NCBI GenBank assembly: GCA_022825135.1
Contig: JAJDYN010000029.1
Coordinates: 124,001 to 188,000, forward strand
Direction: 5' to 3'
Length of the DNA: 64,000 bases
From: Gemmatimonadota bacterium
GTDB taxonomy: Bacteria; Gemmatimonadota; Gemmatimonadetes; Longimicrobiales; Gaopeijiaceae
Both the position numbers and the translations under genes were made by a program. The notes beneath the pieces were generated by a model. It made no database searches. It saw only the letters and a program-made list of their open reading frames with translations, and was not told where the DNA came from. This document shows, piece after piece, positions 28,543-37,084 of the stretch. Each line of letters begins with the position of its first letter. Positions within the stretch are counted from its first letter, which is position 1.

Positions 28543-28641
28543 TTACCGTATATCTTCGTGACAAGCGAGCGACACAGTGCGACCGCGGACGCATCCGGGG
28601 CGTTGTGCCGCGTGGCGCACCGGTTCGGATGGGAGTGAAGG

Positions 28642-31005
28642 ATGGCGGGCGAGTCTGGCGAGCTGAGGAGAGAGATCGAGGCGCTCAGGGAACGCGTGTC
28701 CAGGCTGAGCGCGGCCGTGCTGCGCGCGAGCGCCAGCCTGGACCTCGACACCGTGCTGCAGGAGGTCGTCGACGCCGCGCGCGCGCTGACCGGGGCCCGC
28801 TACGGCGTTATCGCCACCGTGGACGGAGCTGGACGGATCGAGGAGTTCGTGACCTCCGGCTTCACTTCGGCCGAGAAGGACGAGATGGTCGCCTGGTCGG
28901 ACGGCCCGCGGCTCTTCGAGCATTTCAGGGGGCTTGCCGCGCCGATTCGCGTGGGGGACCTGCCCGCCTATGTCCGCGCGCTCGGCTTTTCGACGGATCT
29001 GATGCGATCCAGGACGATGCAGGGCACGCCGTTGCGACACCACGGATTGAACGTCGGCAACTTCTTTCTCGCCGAGAAGGAGGGCGGTCGGGAGTTCACG
29101 AGCGACGATGAGGAAGTGCTGACGCTGTTCGCCGCCCAGGCGGCGACCGCGATCGCCAACGCTCGCGCGCATCGCGAGGAGCGGAGGGCGCGGGCCGACC
29201 TGGAGACGCTCATCGAGACCTCGCCGGTAGGCGTTGTGGTCTTCGACGGGCCGACCGGGGCGCTCGTGTCGTTCAACCGGGAGGCACGCCGGATCGTCGA
29301 CGCACTGGACATGCCCGGGTACGCTCCGGCGCAACTGCTGGAGATGGTCACCTGTCGCCGCTCGGACGGGCGGGAGGTCGCGTTGGCCGAATTTCCCCTG
29401 GCCCAGCAACTGGGCAGGGCCGAGACGGTGCGCGCCGAGGAGATCACGCTTTCGGTGCCGGATGGCCGGAGCGTGACCACCCTGGTCAACTCGACACCGA
29501 TCCAGGCGGGCGACGGCACCGTCCTGTCGGTCGTGGTCACGCTGCAGGATCTGGAGCCGCTGGAGGAACTGGAGCGCATGCGCGCCGAGTTCCTTGGCAT
29601 CGTGAGCCACGAGTTGCGCACGCCGCTGATCTCGATCAAGGGCTCCACGGCGACCGTTCTGGGCGCCTCGCCGGCGCCGGACCCGGCCGAGATGCTGCAG
29701 TTCTTCCGGGTCATCGACGACCAGGCCGACCGCATGCGCGGCCTGATCGGCGAGTTGCTCGACCACGGACGCATCGTGACCGGCACCCTGTCGGTGTCGC
29801 CCGAGCCGGCGGAAGTCGCGGCTCTCGTGGAACAGGCGCGGAGCACGTTCGTGAGCGGCGCCGGAAGGCATCAGCTCAACATCGACCTGCCGGAAGACCT
29901 GCCCCGGGTGCTGGCCGACCGGGCGCGCATCGTTCAGGTCTTGAACAACCTGCTGTCCAACGCGGCGAAATACTCTCCCGAATCGTCGCCCATCCGGATC
30001 GACGCCAAACGGGAAGGCGTGCATGTCGCGATCTCCGTGAGCGACAGGGGCCGCGGCGTGCCACCGGAACGCCTGCCGCACCTGTTCCGCAAATACGCCG
30101 CGCCGGCTGGCGGAGACGGGGAACGGAGCGGGGAGGGGACCGGGCTCGGCCTGAGCATCTGCAAGGGGCTGGTGGAGGCGCACGGGGGCCGAATCCGGGC
30201 CGAGAGCGGCGGGATGGGGCAGGGTGCGCGGTTCACCTTCACGGTCCCCGTGGCCGAGGGGCGGGCAACCGCCTCTGATGGTCTCGCCCCGGCCGGCGCG
30301 CGCACAGCTCGGCAAGGGCAGCGGAAGACGCGCATCCTGGTGGTCGACGACGACCCCGGGATGCTCCGGTATCTCCGGGACGCGCTCGGCGGGGCAGGCT
30401 ACGCACCCGTCGTGACGGGGGACGCGGAAGAGGTGCCGAGCCTCGTCGCGCAGCACCGGCCCGGGCTGGTTCTGCTTGACCTGCTGCTGCCCGGAACCGA
30501 CGGCATCGCGCTGATGGAGCGAGTTCCGGAGTTGAGTGACCTGCCCGTCATCTTCATCTCGGCCTACGGCCGGGACGAGACGATCGTCCGGGCGCTGGAT
30601 GCGGGCGCTGCCGACTACATCGTCAAGCCCTTTTCTCCGTCGGAGTTGACGGCCAGGGTGCGGGCCGCCCTGCGACGCGTAGCCGGGCCCGAGCCGTTTG
30701 TCCTCGGGGAACTGGCCATCCGCTACGACGAACGGCACGTCGCCGTTGCGGGCCGGGCGGTTCAGCTGACGCCGACCGAGTACGAGCTGCTGCGCGTGCT
30801 GTCGGTCAACGCGGGAAGGGTGCTGACGCACGAGTCGCTGCTGCGGCAGGCGTGGCGCGGAGGAGAGCGACGCCCGCCCGACCCCAAGCTGGTGCGGGCC
30901 GTCGTGAAGCGGCTGCGCCGCAAGCTGGGAGACGACGCGACCAACCCGGCCTACATCTGCAACGAGCGGGGCGTCGGCTACTTCATGCCCGCGGGTTCTC
31001 GCTGA
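28642..31005 (+). CDS. Histidine kinase fused to receiver and OmpR-type DNA-binding domain
   Basis: This single 787-residue protein contains a complete two-component pathway. In order: a GAF-like sensor (residues 25-180, LDTVLQEVVDAARALTGARYG), a PAS-like domain (190-300), HisKA with H323 in IVSHELRTPL, HATPase (VLNNLLSNAAKYSP, DRGRGVPPERL, GTGLGLSICKG), a receiver with phospho-acceptor D613 (LVLLDLLLPG) and KPF, and a C-terminal winged helix (TPTEYELLRVLSVNAGRVLTHE, then KLVRAVVKRLRRKLGDD). The architecture with the output domain on the kinase is uncommon, though known as one-protein systems. No transmembrane helix is seen, so it should sense a cytoplasmic signal. The region resembles the KdpD/KdpE C-terminal parts. 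Confidence 0.92.
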   Translation: MAGESGELRREIEALRERVSRLSAAVLRASASLDLDTVLQEVVDAARALTGARYGVIATVDGAGRIEEFVTSGFTSAEKDEMVAWSDGPRLFEHFRGLAAPIRVGDLPAYVRALGFSTDLMRSRTMQGTPLRHHGLNVGNFFLAEKEGGREFTSDDEEVLTLFAAQAATAIANARAHREERRARADLETLIETSPVGVVVFDGPTGALVSFNREARRIVDALDMPGYAPAQLLEMVTCRRSDGREVALAEFPLAQQLGRAETVRAEEITLSVPDGRSVTTLVNSTPIQAGDGTVLSVVVTLQDLEPLEELERMRAEFLGIVSHELRTPLISIKGSTATVLGASPAPDPAEMLQFFRVIDDQADRMRGLIGELLDHGRIVTGTLSVSPEPAEVAALVEQARSTFVSGAGRHQLNIDLPEDLPRVLADRARIVQVLNNLLSNAAKYSPESSPIRIDAKREGVHVAISVSDRGRGVPPERLPHLFRKYAAPAGGDGERSGEGTGLGLSICKGLVEAHGGRIRAESGGMGQGARFTFTVPVAEGRATASDGLAPAGARTARQGQRKTRILVVDDDPGMLRYLRDALGGAGYAPVVTGDAEEVPSLVAQHRPGLVLLDLLLPGTDGIALMERVPELSDLPVIFISAYGRDETIVRALDAGAADYIVKPFSPSELTARVRAALRRVAGPEPFVLGELAIRYDERHVAVAGRAVQLTPTEYELLRVLSVNAGRVLTHESLLRQAWRGGERRPPDPKLVRAVVKRLRRKLGDDATNPAYICNERGVGYFMPAGSR

Positions 31006-31048
31006 AGGCTGACGTCGCCGGACCCGATCCCCGGCCCGCCCACCGCAC

Positions 31049-31383
31049 GGTCCGAAGCTATCTGACGGCCCTCGAGCGCCTCATGCTGGTGGAGGATCAG
31101 CCGTGCGGGACCTGCGTGTCCACGCTCAGGCGATCAACGCGCGGGTGCACCACTACCGGGACAACACCGGCCTGGAAGTGGACGCGATCGTGGACGCGGG
31201 CATGGGCCGCCGGGCGGCCTTCGAAATCAAGCTGGGGACCACCCGCGTCGAAGCAGCCGCCCGGTCCCTCCTCAAGTTCGCGAACCGGGTGGACACGGAT
31301 CGCTGTGGCATGCCCTCCGCGCTGGGCGTCATCGTCCACAGCGGCTGCGGGTACACGCGCAGCGACGGGGTGGCCGTGATTAC
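31049..31383 (+). pseudogene. Remnant of an AAA_14/DUF4143 ATPase gene
   Basis: Two pieces of a DUF4143 C-terminal region abut in different frames. TVRSYLTALERLMLVEDQP (bases 31049-31105) is followed directly by RDLRVHAQAINARVHHYRDNTGLEVDAIVD, AAFEIKLG and ALGVIVHSGCGYTRSDGVAVI in another frame. In intact family members roughly 70-80 residues separate these pieces, and an AAA domain precedes them. The N-terminal ATPase is absent. It therefore reads as a deletion product. Intact relatives are often regarded as mobile or toxin-like ATPases of unclear role. Confidence 0.75.
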
Positions 31384-31392
31384 CAGTCGGAG

Positions 31393-31419
31393 CCCTCGGA
31401 CCGTAACCGGTCCGGAGGG
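31393..31419. terminator. Strong hairpin after the DUF4143 remnant
   Basis: CCCTCGGACCG pairs with CGGTCCGGAGGG around a TAAC loop, with a single bulged base. No T-run follows on either strand, so it may be a stem-loop terminator of the GC-rich kind or an unrelated structure. The rest of 31384-31578 shows no gene. Confidence 0.45.
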
Positions 31420-31578
31420 TCGCGGCTCACCACCCCGATTGGAGGGTCGCAACGCACACCCCGAAGGGCGGCCCGCGGCCCCTCCGCATGCCGGATCGCT
31501 TGCGTCCGGTACGGGGACCGGATCAATTCCGGTTCTGCACCGACCCGCACCAACCGTACTCCGAGCCAGGGTGCCTCC

Positions 31579-32976
31579 ATGAAACGCAGTACCGGTAGCT
31601 TACGCTCGATTTCGGCGAACGCTGACAGTCCCGTTCGCGGCCGTGCGACCCTGATCGCGGCAGTCGCGATCCTCGCCCTGACGATGCCCGGCCTCACGAA
31701 CATCGCCACGCCCGGGCACCTGACCGCCCAGGAACCCATGGGCATGTACCCGGGCCCCACGGTCCTGCGCGCCGCGCGCCTGCTCGACGTCGAGACTGGC
31801 GAGATGCATCGGGACGCCGTGATCGTCGTCGAGGACGGGCTCATCACCGCCGTGAACCCGGCATCCGTCCCCGATGTCATGCACGACATGAACCTGGGCG
31901 ACGTCACGCTCCTGCCCGGCTTCATCGACACGCACACGCACCTGGGCGGACAGGTCGGCGCGACCTCCTTCACCGATGCGGTGACGCGGACGGAAGCCTA
32001 CGAGGCCTTCAACGCCGTCAAGTACGGGGGCATTACCCTGCGGGCCGGCTTCACCACCGTGCGCGACTTCGGCGGCGACGTCACCGTCGAGCTCGGCAGG
32101 GCGGTCGAGCGAGGCGACATCACCGCGCCCCGGGTCATCCCGTCGCGCAACTCGCTGGGCATCACCGGCGGCCACTGCGACGTCACCGGCTTCGCGCCCG
32201 GCATTCGCGAGGGCGGCCCGGAGGAGGGCATCGCGGACGGGCCGTGGGAGGTGGTCGAGGCGGTCCGTTACCAGATCAAGCACGGCGCCCAGGTGATCAA
32301 GACCTGCGCCACGGCCGGGGTGCTCTCGATGGAAGGACCGGTGGGCGCGCAGCAGTACACGCTGGAGGAGCTGACCGCCATGGTCGAGGAGGCCGCCCGT
32401 CACGGGATCAAGGTCGCCGCCCACGCGCACGGTCCGGAGGGGATCCTGGCCGCGGTCCGGGCCGGGGTCGCCTCGATCGAGCACGGATCCATCCTCACCG
32501 ACGAGATCATGGACCTCATGATCGAGAAGGGGACCTGGCTGGTGCCCACGACCTACCTGGTCGACAGGATCGCTCTCGACCAGTTGCCGCCGCTGGTGCG
32601 CGCCAAGGCGGAGGAGATCACCCCGCTCGCCCGCCGGAGCCTGCAGCGGGCCATCGACCGCGGCGTCCCCATCGCCTTCGGGACGGATGCGGCGGTGTTG
32701 CCGCACGGCGAGAACGCCGGCGAGTTCGGCATCTACGTCGGGATGGGGATGAGCGAGCTGGACGCCCTCCGCACCGCGACCATCCATGCCGCCGATCTGC
32801 TGGACACGCCCGACCGCGGCCGCCTGGCCGAGGGCATGCTCGCGGACATCATCGCCGTGCCGGGCAACCCGCTCGACGACATCTCGGTGACCCGGGATGT
32901 CCGCTTCGTGATGCAGGGCGGACGCGTGATCAGGCACGTGGTCGGCGGGCGCGACATGCACTCGATGGGACGGTGA
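31579..32976 (+). CDS. Secreted metal-dependent amidohydrolase (imidazolonepropionase-like)
   Basis: This 465-residue protein of the amidohydrolase superfamily has an export signal (LIAAVAILALTMPGLTNIATPGHLTAQ). The metal ligands are all visible: HxH in DTHTHLGG (H119, H121), the Lys of HGAQVIKTCATAG, His in KVAAHAHG and VASIEHGSI, and Asp in IAFGTDAAVLPHG. Family members near it act as prolidase-like or cyclic-amide hydrolases; the substrate is unknown. It lies 15 bases before an acyl-CoA dehydrogenase gene and may be cotranscribed, although the functional link is unclear. Confidence 0.9.
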   Translation: MKRSTGSLRSISANADSPVRGRATLIAAVAILALTMPGLTNIATPGHLTAQEPMGMYPGPTVLRAARLLDVETGEMHRDAVIVVEDGLITAVNPASVPDVMHDMNLGDVTLLPGFIDTHTHLGGQVGATSFTDAVTRTEAYEAFNAVKYGGITLRAGFTTVRDFGGDVTVELGRAVERGDITAPRVIPSRNSLGITGGHCDVTGFAPGIREGGPEEGIADGPWEVVEAVRYQIKHGAQVIKTCATAGVLSMEGPVGAQQYTLEELTAMVEEAARHGIKVAAHAHGPEGILAAVRAGVASIEHGSILTDEIMDLMIEKGTWLVPTTYLVDRIALDQLPPLVRAKAEEITPLARRSLQRAIDRGVPIAFGTDAAVLPHGENAGEFGIYVGMGMSELDALRTATIHAADLLDTPDRGRLAEGMLADIIAVPGNPLDDISVTRDVRFVMQGGRVIRHVVGGRDMHSMGR

Positions 32977-32991
32977 GCCGGTGGGCAGCTG

Positions 32992-34140
32992 ATGGCGTCC
33001 CTCCACGATGAACTCCGGGCCGGCGTACGCTCGCTTTGCGCCCGCTTCGACAACGACTACTGGCGCGCCTCGGACGAAGCCCGCGCCTACCCGCACGAGT
33101 TCGTCGACGCGCTGACCGAGGCGGGCTACCTAGCCTGCCTGATCCCCGAGCAGTACGGGGGGATGGGACTGGGCATCCGGGAGGCCAGCGTCATCCTGGA
33201 AGAGATCAACCGCTCTGGAGCGAACTCAGCCGCGTGTCACGCGCAGATGTACACGATGGGCACCGTGCTCCGGCACGGTTCGGAGGAACAGAAGCGGCGC
33301 TTCCTCCCGGGCATCGCGTCCGGCGAGCTGCGCCTGCAGGCCTTCGCGGTGACCGAACCCGACGCCGGCTCCGACACCACCCGCATCCGCACCTTCGCCG
33401 AGCGGCGCGGGCGCCGGTATGTCGTCACGGGCCAGAAGGTCTTCATCTCGCGCGTGCGCCAGTCCGATCTCATGATCCTGCTGGCGCGCACCACGCCGCT
33501 GGCCGAGGTCGAGAAGCGCACCGGCGGGCTCTCGGTGTTCATCGTGGACCTGCGCGCTGCCGGCGATGCCGTCCGGGTGAAGCCCATCGACACCATGATC
33601 AACCACGAGAGCTGCGAGGTCTTCTTCGATGGCGTCGAGGTGCCGGCCGGGAATCGCATCGGGGAGGAGGGCCGGGGCTTCCGCTACATCATGTCGGGGA
33701 TGAACGCGGAACGCATTCTGCTGGCCTCCGAGTCGGTGGGCGACGGGCTCTACTTCGTGGACCGGGCATCCGAATACGCCCGGTCCCGGCACGTCTTCAA
33801 CCGGCCCATCGGGGCGAACCAGGGCGTGCAGTTCCCGATCGCCGACGCGTACATGGACGTGCGCGCGGCGGCTGCGGTCCGGGACGAGGCGGCGCGGGCC
33901 TTCGATGAGGGCGAGACCCGCGGGGACGGCCCCAACATGGCCAAGTACCTCGCCTCGCGCGCAGCCTGGAAGGCGGCCAACGCGGCCATGGACGCCTTCG
34001 GCGGCTGGGGGATGGCCGCCGAATACGGAATCGAGCGCAAGTTCCGCGAGGCCCGCCTGTACCTGATCGCCCCGGTCGCTAACAACCTCGTCCTCAGCCA
34101 TGTGGCCACGCATGTGCTGGGGATGCCGCGATCGTTCTAG
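32992..34140 (+). CDS. Acyl-CoA dehydrogenase
   Basis: This FAD-dependent acyl-CoA dehydrogenase of 382 residues has LIPEQYGGMGLG, FAVTEPDAGSDTTRIRT, the flavin-binding GQKVFISRVRQSDLMI, the YARSRHVFNRPIGANQGVQFPIADAYMDVRAA segment and the C-terminal DAFGGWGMAAEYGIERKFREARLYLIAPVANN. The common C-terminal catalytic EGT is replaced by APV, so the base must be elsewhere, as in isovaleryl-CoA-type enzymes. It would introduce a 2,3 double bond in a short or branched acyl-CoA. It is followed by a CitE-like lyase and a MaoC-like hydratase, which points to a short catabolic chain. Confidence 0.9.
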   Translation: MASLHDELRAGVRSLCARFDNDYWRASDEARAYPHEFVDALTEAGYLACLIPEQYGGMGLGIREASVILEEINRSGANSAACHAQMYTMGTVLRHGSEEQKRRFLPGIASGELRLQAFAVTEPDAGSDTTRIRTFAERRGRRYVVTGQKVFISRVRQSDLMILLARTTPLAEVEKRTGGLSVFIVDLRAAGDAVRVKPIDTMINHESCEVFFDGVEVPAGNRIGEEGRGFRYIMSGMNAERILLASESVGDGLYFVDRASEYARSRHVFNRPIGANQGVQFPIADAYMDVRAAAAVRDEAARAFDEGETRGDGPNMAKYLASRAAWKAANAAMDAFGGWGMAAEYGIERKFREARLYLIAPVANNLVLSHVATHVLGMPRSF

Positions 34141-34152
34141 GGGCCGCGAACG

Positions 34153-35067
34153 ATGAACGACGGGGCACGTGCGACGGATGGAGCGGAGGGGCGTTCCCAT
34201 GCACGGCTCGGCTGCCGCTCGATCCTGTTCGTTCCGGGATACCGTCCGGACCGCTTCGGCAAGGCGCTGGCGGCCGGGGCGGACGCGGTGTGCATCGACC
34301 TGGAGGACGCGGTGCCTCCGCAGCGGAAGGCGATGGCGCGTGAAGCGGTGACGCGCTTCCTTGCGGAGAGGTCCGCGGAAGCACGGCGGAATGACGCCAG
34401 CCTGTCCCACCTCATCGTTCGCATCAACGACCCCGACACGGACCTGGGGCGAGCGGACGCGGAAGCGCTCGGCGAAACTCGCCAGCTCGACGCGTTCATG
34501 ATCCCCAAGGTCAGGACCGCCGCCGGGCTGCGCCGCGCGGCCCAGCTTCTCAGCGATGGTGCGCCGCTGTTTGCCCTCATCGAGACAGCGCTCGGACTCG
34601 AGAACGCGGTCGACATCGCGCAGGCGTCACCGGCGGTCGCGGGGCTTGTTTTCGGCGGCTTCGACCTGGCCATCGAACTGCGCGCCGACCCCAGTTGGGA
34701 ACCGCTCCTCTATGCGCGCTCGCGCGTGGTCCACGCCGCCGCCCTGAGCGGACTCGACGCCATCGACATGCCGTCCGTCGATTTCGGTGAGATGAGCGGC
34801 CTGCGCGAGGAGGCCGGCAGGGTCCGTCTCCTGGGGTTTGCCGGAAAGATGGCCATCCATCCGACGCAGCTTCCGGTCATCCATGAGGTGTTCACGCCCT
34901 CGGAACTCGAGGTCGAGCGCGCGCGCCGCATTCTGGACGCGGACAGGGAGGCGGGAGGCGGCGCGGTCGCGCTGGAGGGCCGCATGGTGGACCGGCCGGT
35001 CGCCGAGGTCGCGAGGCGCGTGCTGGCCCGGGCGCGCGCGGCCGCCGACCGGGAAGCGACCCGGTGA
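34153..35067 (+). CDS. CitE-like CoA-ester lyase (HpcH/HpaI family)
   Basis: This 304-residue TIM-barrel lyase is related to citrate lyase beta, malyl-CoA and citramalyl-CoA lyases. Motifs: SILFVPGYRPDRFGKALAAGADAVCIDLEDAVPPQRK, VRINDPDTD, LIETALGLENAVDIAQ and LGFAGKMAIHPTQLPVIHEVF. It would split a 3-hydroxy-dicarboxyl-CoA such as citramalyl-CoA or malyl-CoA to an acyl-CoA and a 2-oxoacid. The neighbouring hydratase and dehydrogenase match the P. aeruginosa itaconate set (Ich, acyl-CoA dehydrogenase, Ccl) in family membership. No CoA transferase lies in the window. Confidence 0.87.
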   Translation: MNDGARATDGAEGRSHARLGCRSILFVPGYRPDRFGKALAAGADAVCIDLEDAVPPQRKAMAREAVTRFLAERSAEARRNDASLSHLIVRINDPDTDLGRADAEALGETRQLDAFMIPKVRTAAGLRRAAQLLSDGAPLFALIETALGLENAVDIAQASPAVAGLVFGGFDLAIELRADPSWEPLLYARSRVVHAAALSGLDAIDMPSVDFGEMSGLREEAGRVRLLGFAGKMAIHPTQLPVIHEVFTPSELEVERARRILDADREAGGGAVALEGRMVDRPVAEVARRVLARARAAADREATR

Positions 35068-35116
35068 GGGACACGCCCATCCCGGTCTCCGGCAGCATCG
35101 ACCGCGGAGTTTGCGG

Positions 35117-36016
35117 GTGAGCGAGGCACCGGATCCGGCCGAGGAGCGCGCGCCGACCAGGATCCGCACGGACGTGCTGACACCCTGGGCCGCCCAGGCC
35201 ATGCTCGGTCTGCTCGATCGCGATCCGCGGGGCATCGCGGAGGGTGACGCCCTCCCGCTGGGATGGCACTGGCTCTATTTCAGACACCCCTGCCGCGGCT
35301 CCCGCCTCGCGCGCGACGGACACGAGGTGCGCGGGGACTTCATGCCGGACGTCGACCTGCCCCGCCGGATGTGGGCCGGAGGAACGCTCCGGTCACTTCA
35401 TCCGGTGTCGCTCGGCGAGGCGGCCCGACTAAGGTCGAAGATCCTGACCGTCACCGAGAAGCGCGGGAGGAGCGGCCGGCTCGTATTCGTGACGGTGGGC
35501 CACACCGTCCTGCAGGGGGATCGCCGGTGCGTGGAAGAGGAGCAGGTGATCGTCTACCGGGGGTCCGCGCCTCCTTCAGCCGCTTCCTCCGCCGGGACCG
35601 GCGGGGACGGGGCAGCGGGCCGCGAGTCCGGTGGGCGAGCGAGCCCCGCCCCGGAATGGTCCGAGACCTTCCTCCCCACCACGGTCACCCTCTTCCAGTT
35701 CTCGGCGCTGACCTACAACGGCCACCGCATCCATTACGACCATCCCTACGTCACGCAGGAGGAAGGCTATCCCGGGCTCCTGGTGCATGGGCCGCTGACC
35801 GCCCTTCTCTTGCTGGATGCCGCCCAGCGACACAGCCCGCGTCCGGTGAGGCAGTTCCGCTACCGTGCGCTGGCGCCGCTCTTCGTGGACCAGCCGATCG
35901 TGCTTGTCGGCCAGGCGGCTCCGGCTCCTGCGGCCGAATCCGGGCCACGGAAAGAGCGCGTCGTTCAGGCGCTGGGACCATCCGGCGAGGTGGCGATGGG
36001 CGGGTGGGTGAGCTGA
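35117..36016 (+). CDS. MaoC/HTD2-like acyl-CoA hydratase
   Basis: This 299-residue FAS1-type hot-dog protein resembles itaconyl-CoA, mesaconyl-C4-CoA and HTD2 dehydratases/hydratases: LPLGWHWLYFRHP, DVDLPRRMWAGGTLRSLHPVSLGE and the active-site region TLFQFSALTYNGHRIHYDHPYVTQEEGYPGLLVHGPLTALLLLD. A Gly/Ser/Ala-rich loop (PPSAASSAGTGGDG) links the two hot-dog halves. The start is GTG 35117, seven bases after GGAG; the open frame upstream belongs to the lyase region. It would add or remove water across the enoyl-CoA double bond and feed the CitE-like lyase. Confidence 0.85.
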   Translation: MSEAPDPAEERAPTRIRTDVLTPWAAQAMLGLLDRDPRGIAEGDALPLGWHWLYFRHPCRGSRLARDGHEVRGDFMPDVDLPRRMWAGGTLRSLHPVSLGEAARLRSKILTVTEKRGRSGRLVFVTVGHTVLQGDRRCVEEEQVIVYRGSAPPSAASSAGTGGDGAAGRESGGRASPAPEWSETFLPTTVTLFQFSALTYNGHRIHYDHPYVTQEEGYPGLLVHGPLTALLLLDAAQRHSPRPVRQFRYRALAPLFVDQPIVLVGQAAPAPAAESGPRKERVVQALGPSGEVAMGGWVS

Positions 36017-36036
36017 CAGGCATCGTCAGCTCCCGG

Positions 36037-36800
36037 CTACCTCCTCAGCCGCGCCTCGGCGCCGATTCCAAACCTGCGGCCGACCAGATGGTGCACCAAC
36101 TGCCGCTGGCCCTGGGCTACCTGCCCCTCCATCCAATGGTCAATGCGGTCGAGCATCGACGTCATGTTCTCTCCTTTCGCGGACCCGGTCCAGATTCTTA
36201 TTGGCGGTCCGGTCAGGCCGAGCCGGCGCCGCACGTCCAGATTGATCCAGGCCTCCAGACGCGCCGCAAGCTCGGGCTCTGCCGACTGGCCCGCCCACTG
36301 CCCGAGCGCCCGCACCGCCTCGCCGAAGTCGCCTTCGGAGCTCGCCCGCTCGAATCTCGCCAGCGCGCCGATCATGTTGTCGGTCGACATCCCGGCCGGA
36401 TCGAGCCGCTGCAGATCCACCAAAAGTTAGGGATGGCTCGGAACCACGCCAACCCGCGGTTCGGGGACCGGGCCCACAAGCCCCCGGACATCGGTGGGCG
36501 CGGTCCATGGCCGGGCACCGTTGTAGACCACGACGGGTATCGTGAGCGGGTACTCGCCCCGTGGACCGAGCGCGTCGCTTCCGAGCGCGTTCATGATGCG
36601 CACCCAGTAGTCTGCCATGCGCAGCGCCATGCGCCGGTCCACGGTGGACTGGAACTCGAGCAGCACGAGCAGATAGACCCAGCCGTCCCCGGCGGCGCGG
36701 ACGCGCCAGAGCATGTCGACTGTCGTCCCCGGGATCGCCCGGAAACGATCCGTCCGCGCTCGTCGGTGATCCAGATCTCCGAGCTCTTGCACGGCAACCT
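36037..36800 (-). pseudogene. Inactivated Rpn/YhgA-family nuclease (transposase-like) gene
   Basis: The reading frame encodes the family core WVYLLVLLEFQSTVDRRMALRMADYW and YPLTIPVVVYNGARPWTAPTDV, then a TAA stop at 36429-36427, and then continues in the same frame with LLVDLQRLDPAG and a C-terminal region to 36037. In relatives the position of the stop is a Tyr (YLLVDL), so a single base change of a Tyr codon to TAA would explain it. The N-terminal part is missing or frameshifted as well. Family members are recombination-promoting nucleases of the PD-(D/E)xK fold, common near mobile DNA. Confidence 0.75.
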
Positions 36801-36803
36801 GTC

Positions 36804-36840
36804 AAGATATCTATTGTATATCCCTGCCACAGAGGAGGAA
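36804..36840 (+). promoter_or_regulatory. AT-rich operator/ribosome-site region of the mazEF pair
   Basis: GATAT at 36806-36810 and ATATC at 36818-36822 form an inverted repeat in an AT-rich stretch, overlapping TATTGT as a possible -10. A strong GAGGAGGAA (36832-36840) follows, five bases before the antitoxin ATG. It fits an autoregulated antitoxin promoter; no binding data. Confidence 0.5.
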
Positions 36841-36844
36841 CACC

Positions 36845-37084
36845 ATGGGTTCCCGCTCACACATCGCCAGGTGGGGGAGCAGCCTGGCCATCCGCATTCC
36901 CAAGCCGGTCGCAGAGCAATGGGGCGTCCGCGAAGGTTCGAGGATCGAAATGGTGCCCCGGGGCGATCAGCTCGTGATGAGCAAGAGGACCTTTGATCTG
37001 ACGGAGATGCTGGCGCGGATGTCGCCGGAGACCCTCCACGGCGAGATCGACACCGGACCCGCCCAGGGTAGAGAGGAGTGGTAG
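36845..37084 (+). CDS. mazE: AbrB/MazE-like antitoxin
   Basis: This 79-residue SpoVT/AbrB-fold protein begins MGSRSHIARWGSSLAIRIPKPVAEQWGVREGSRIEM, the MazE swapped-hairpin DNA-binding domain, and continues with a flexible acidic region that would wrap the toxin. The ATG has a very good ribosome site. It overlaps the toxin gene by seven bases, as in other MazEF modules. Confidence 0.9.
   Translation: MGSRSHIARWGSSLAIRIPKPVAEQWGVREGSRIEMVPRGDQLVMSKRTFDLTEMLARMSPETLHGEIDTGPAQGREEW

Noticed and set aside
28543-30831. Open frame of about 760 codons antisense to the hybrid kinase
   Set aside because: The plus strand shows all catalytic motifs of a kinase and regulator; the antisense product has none.
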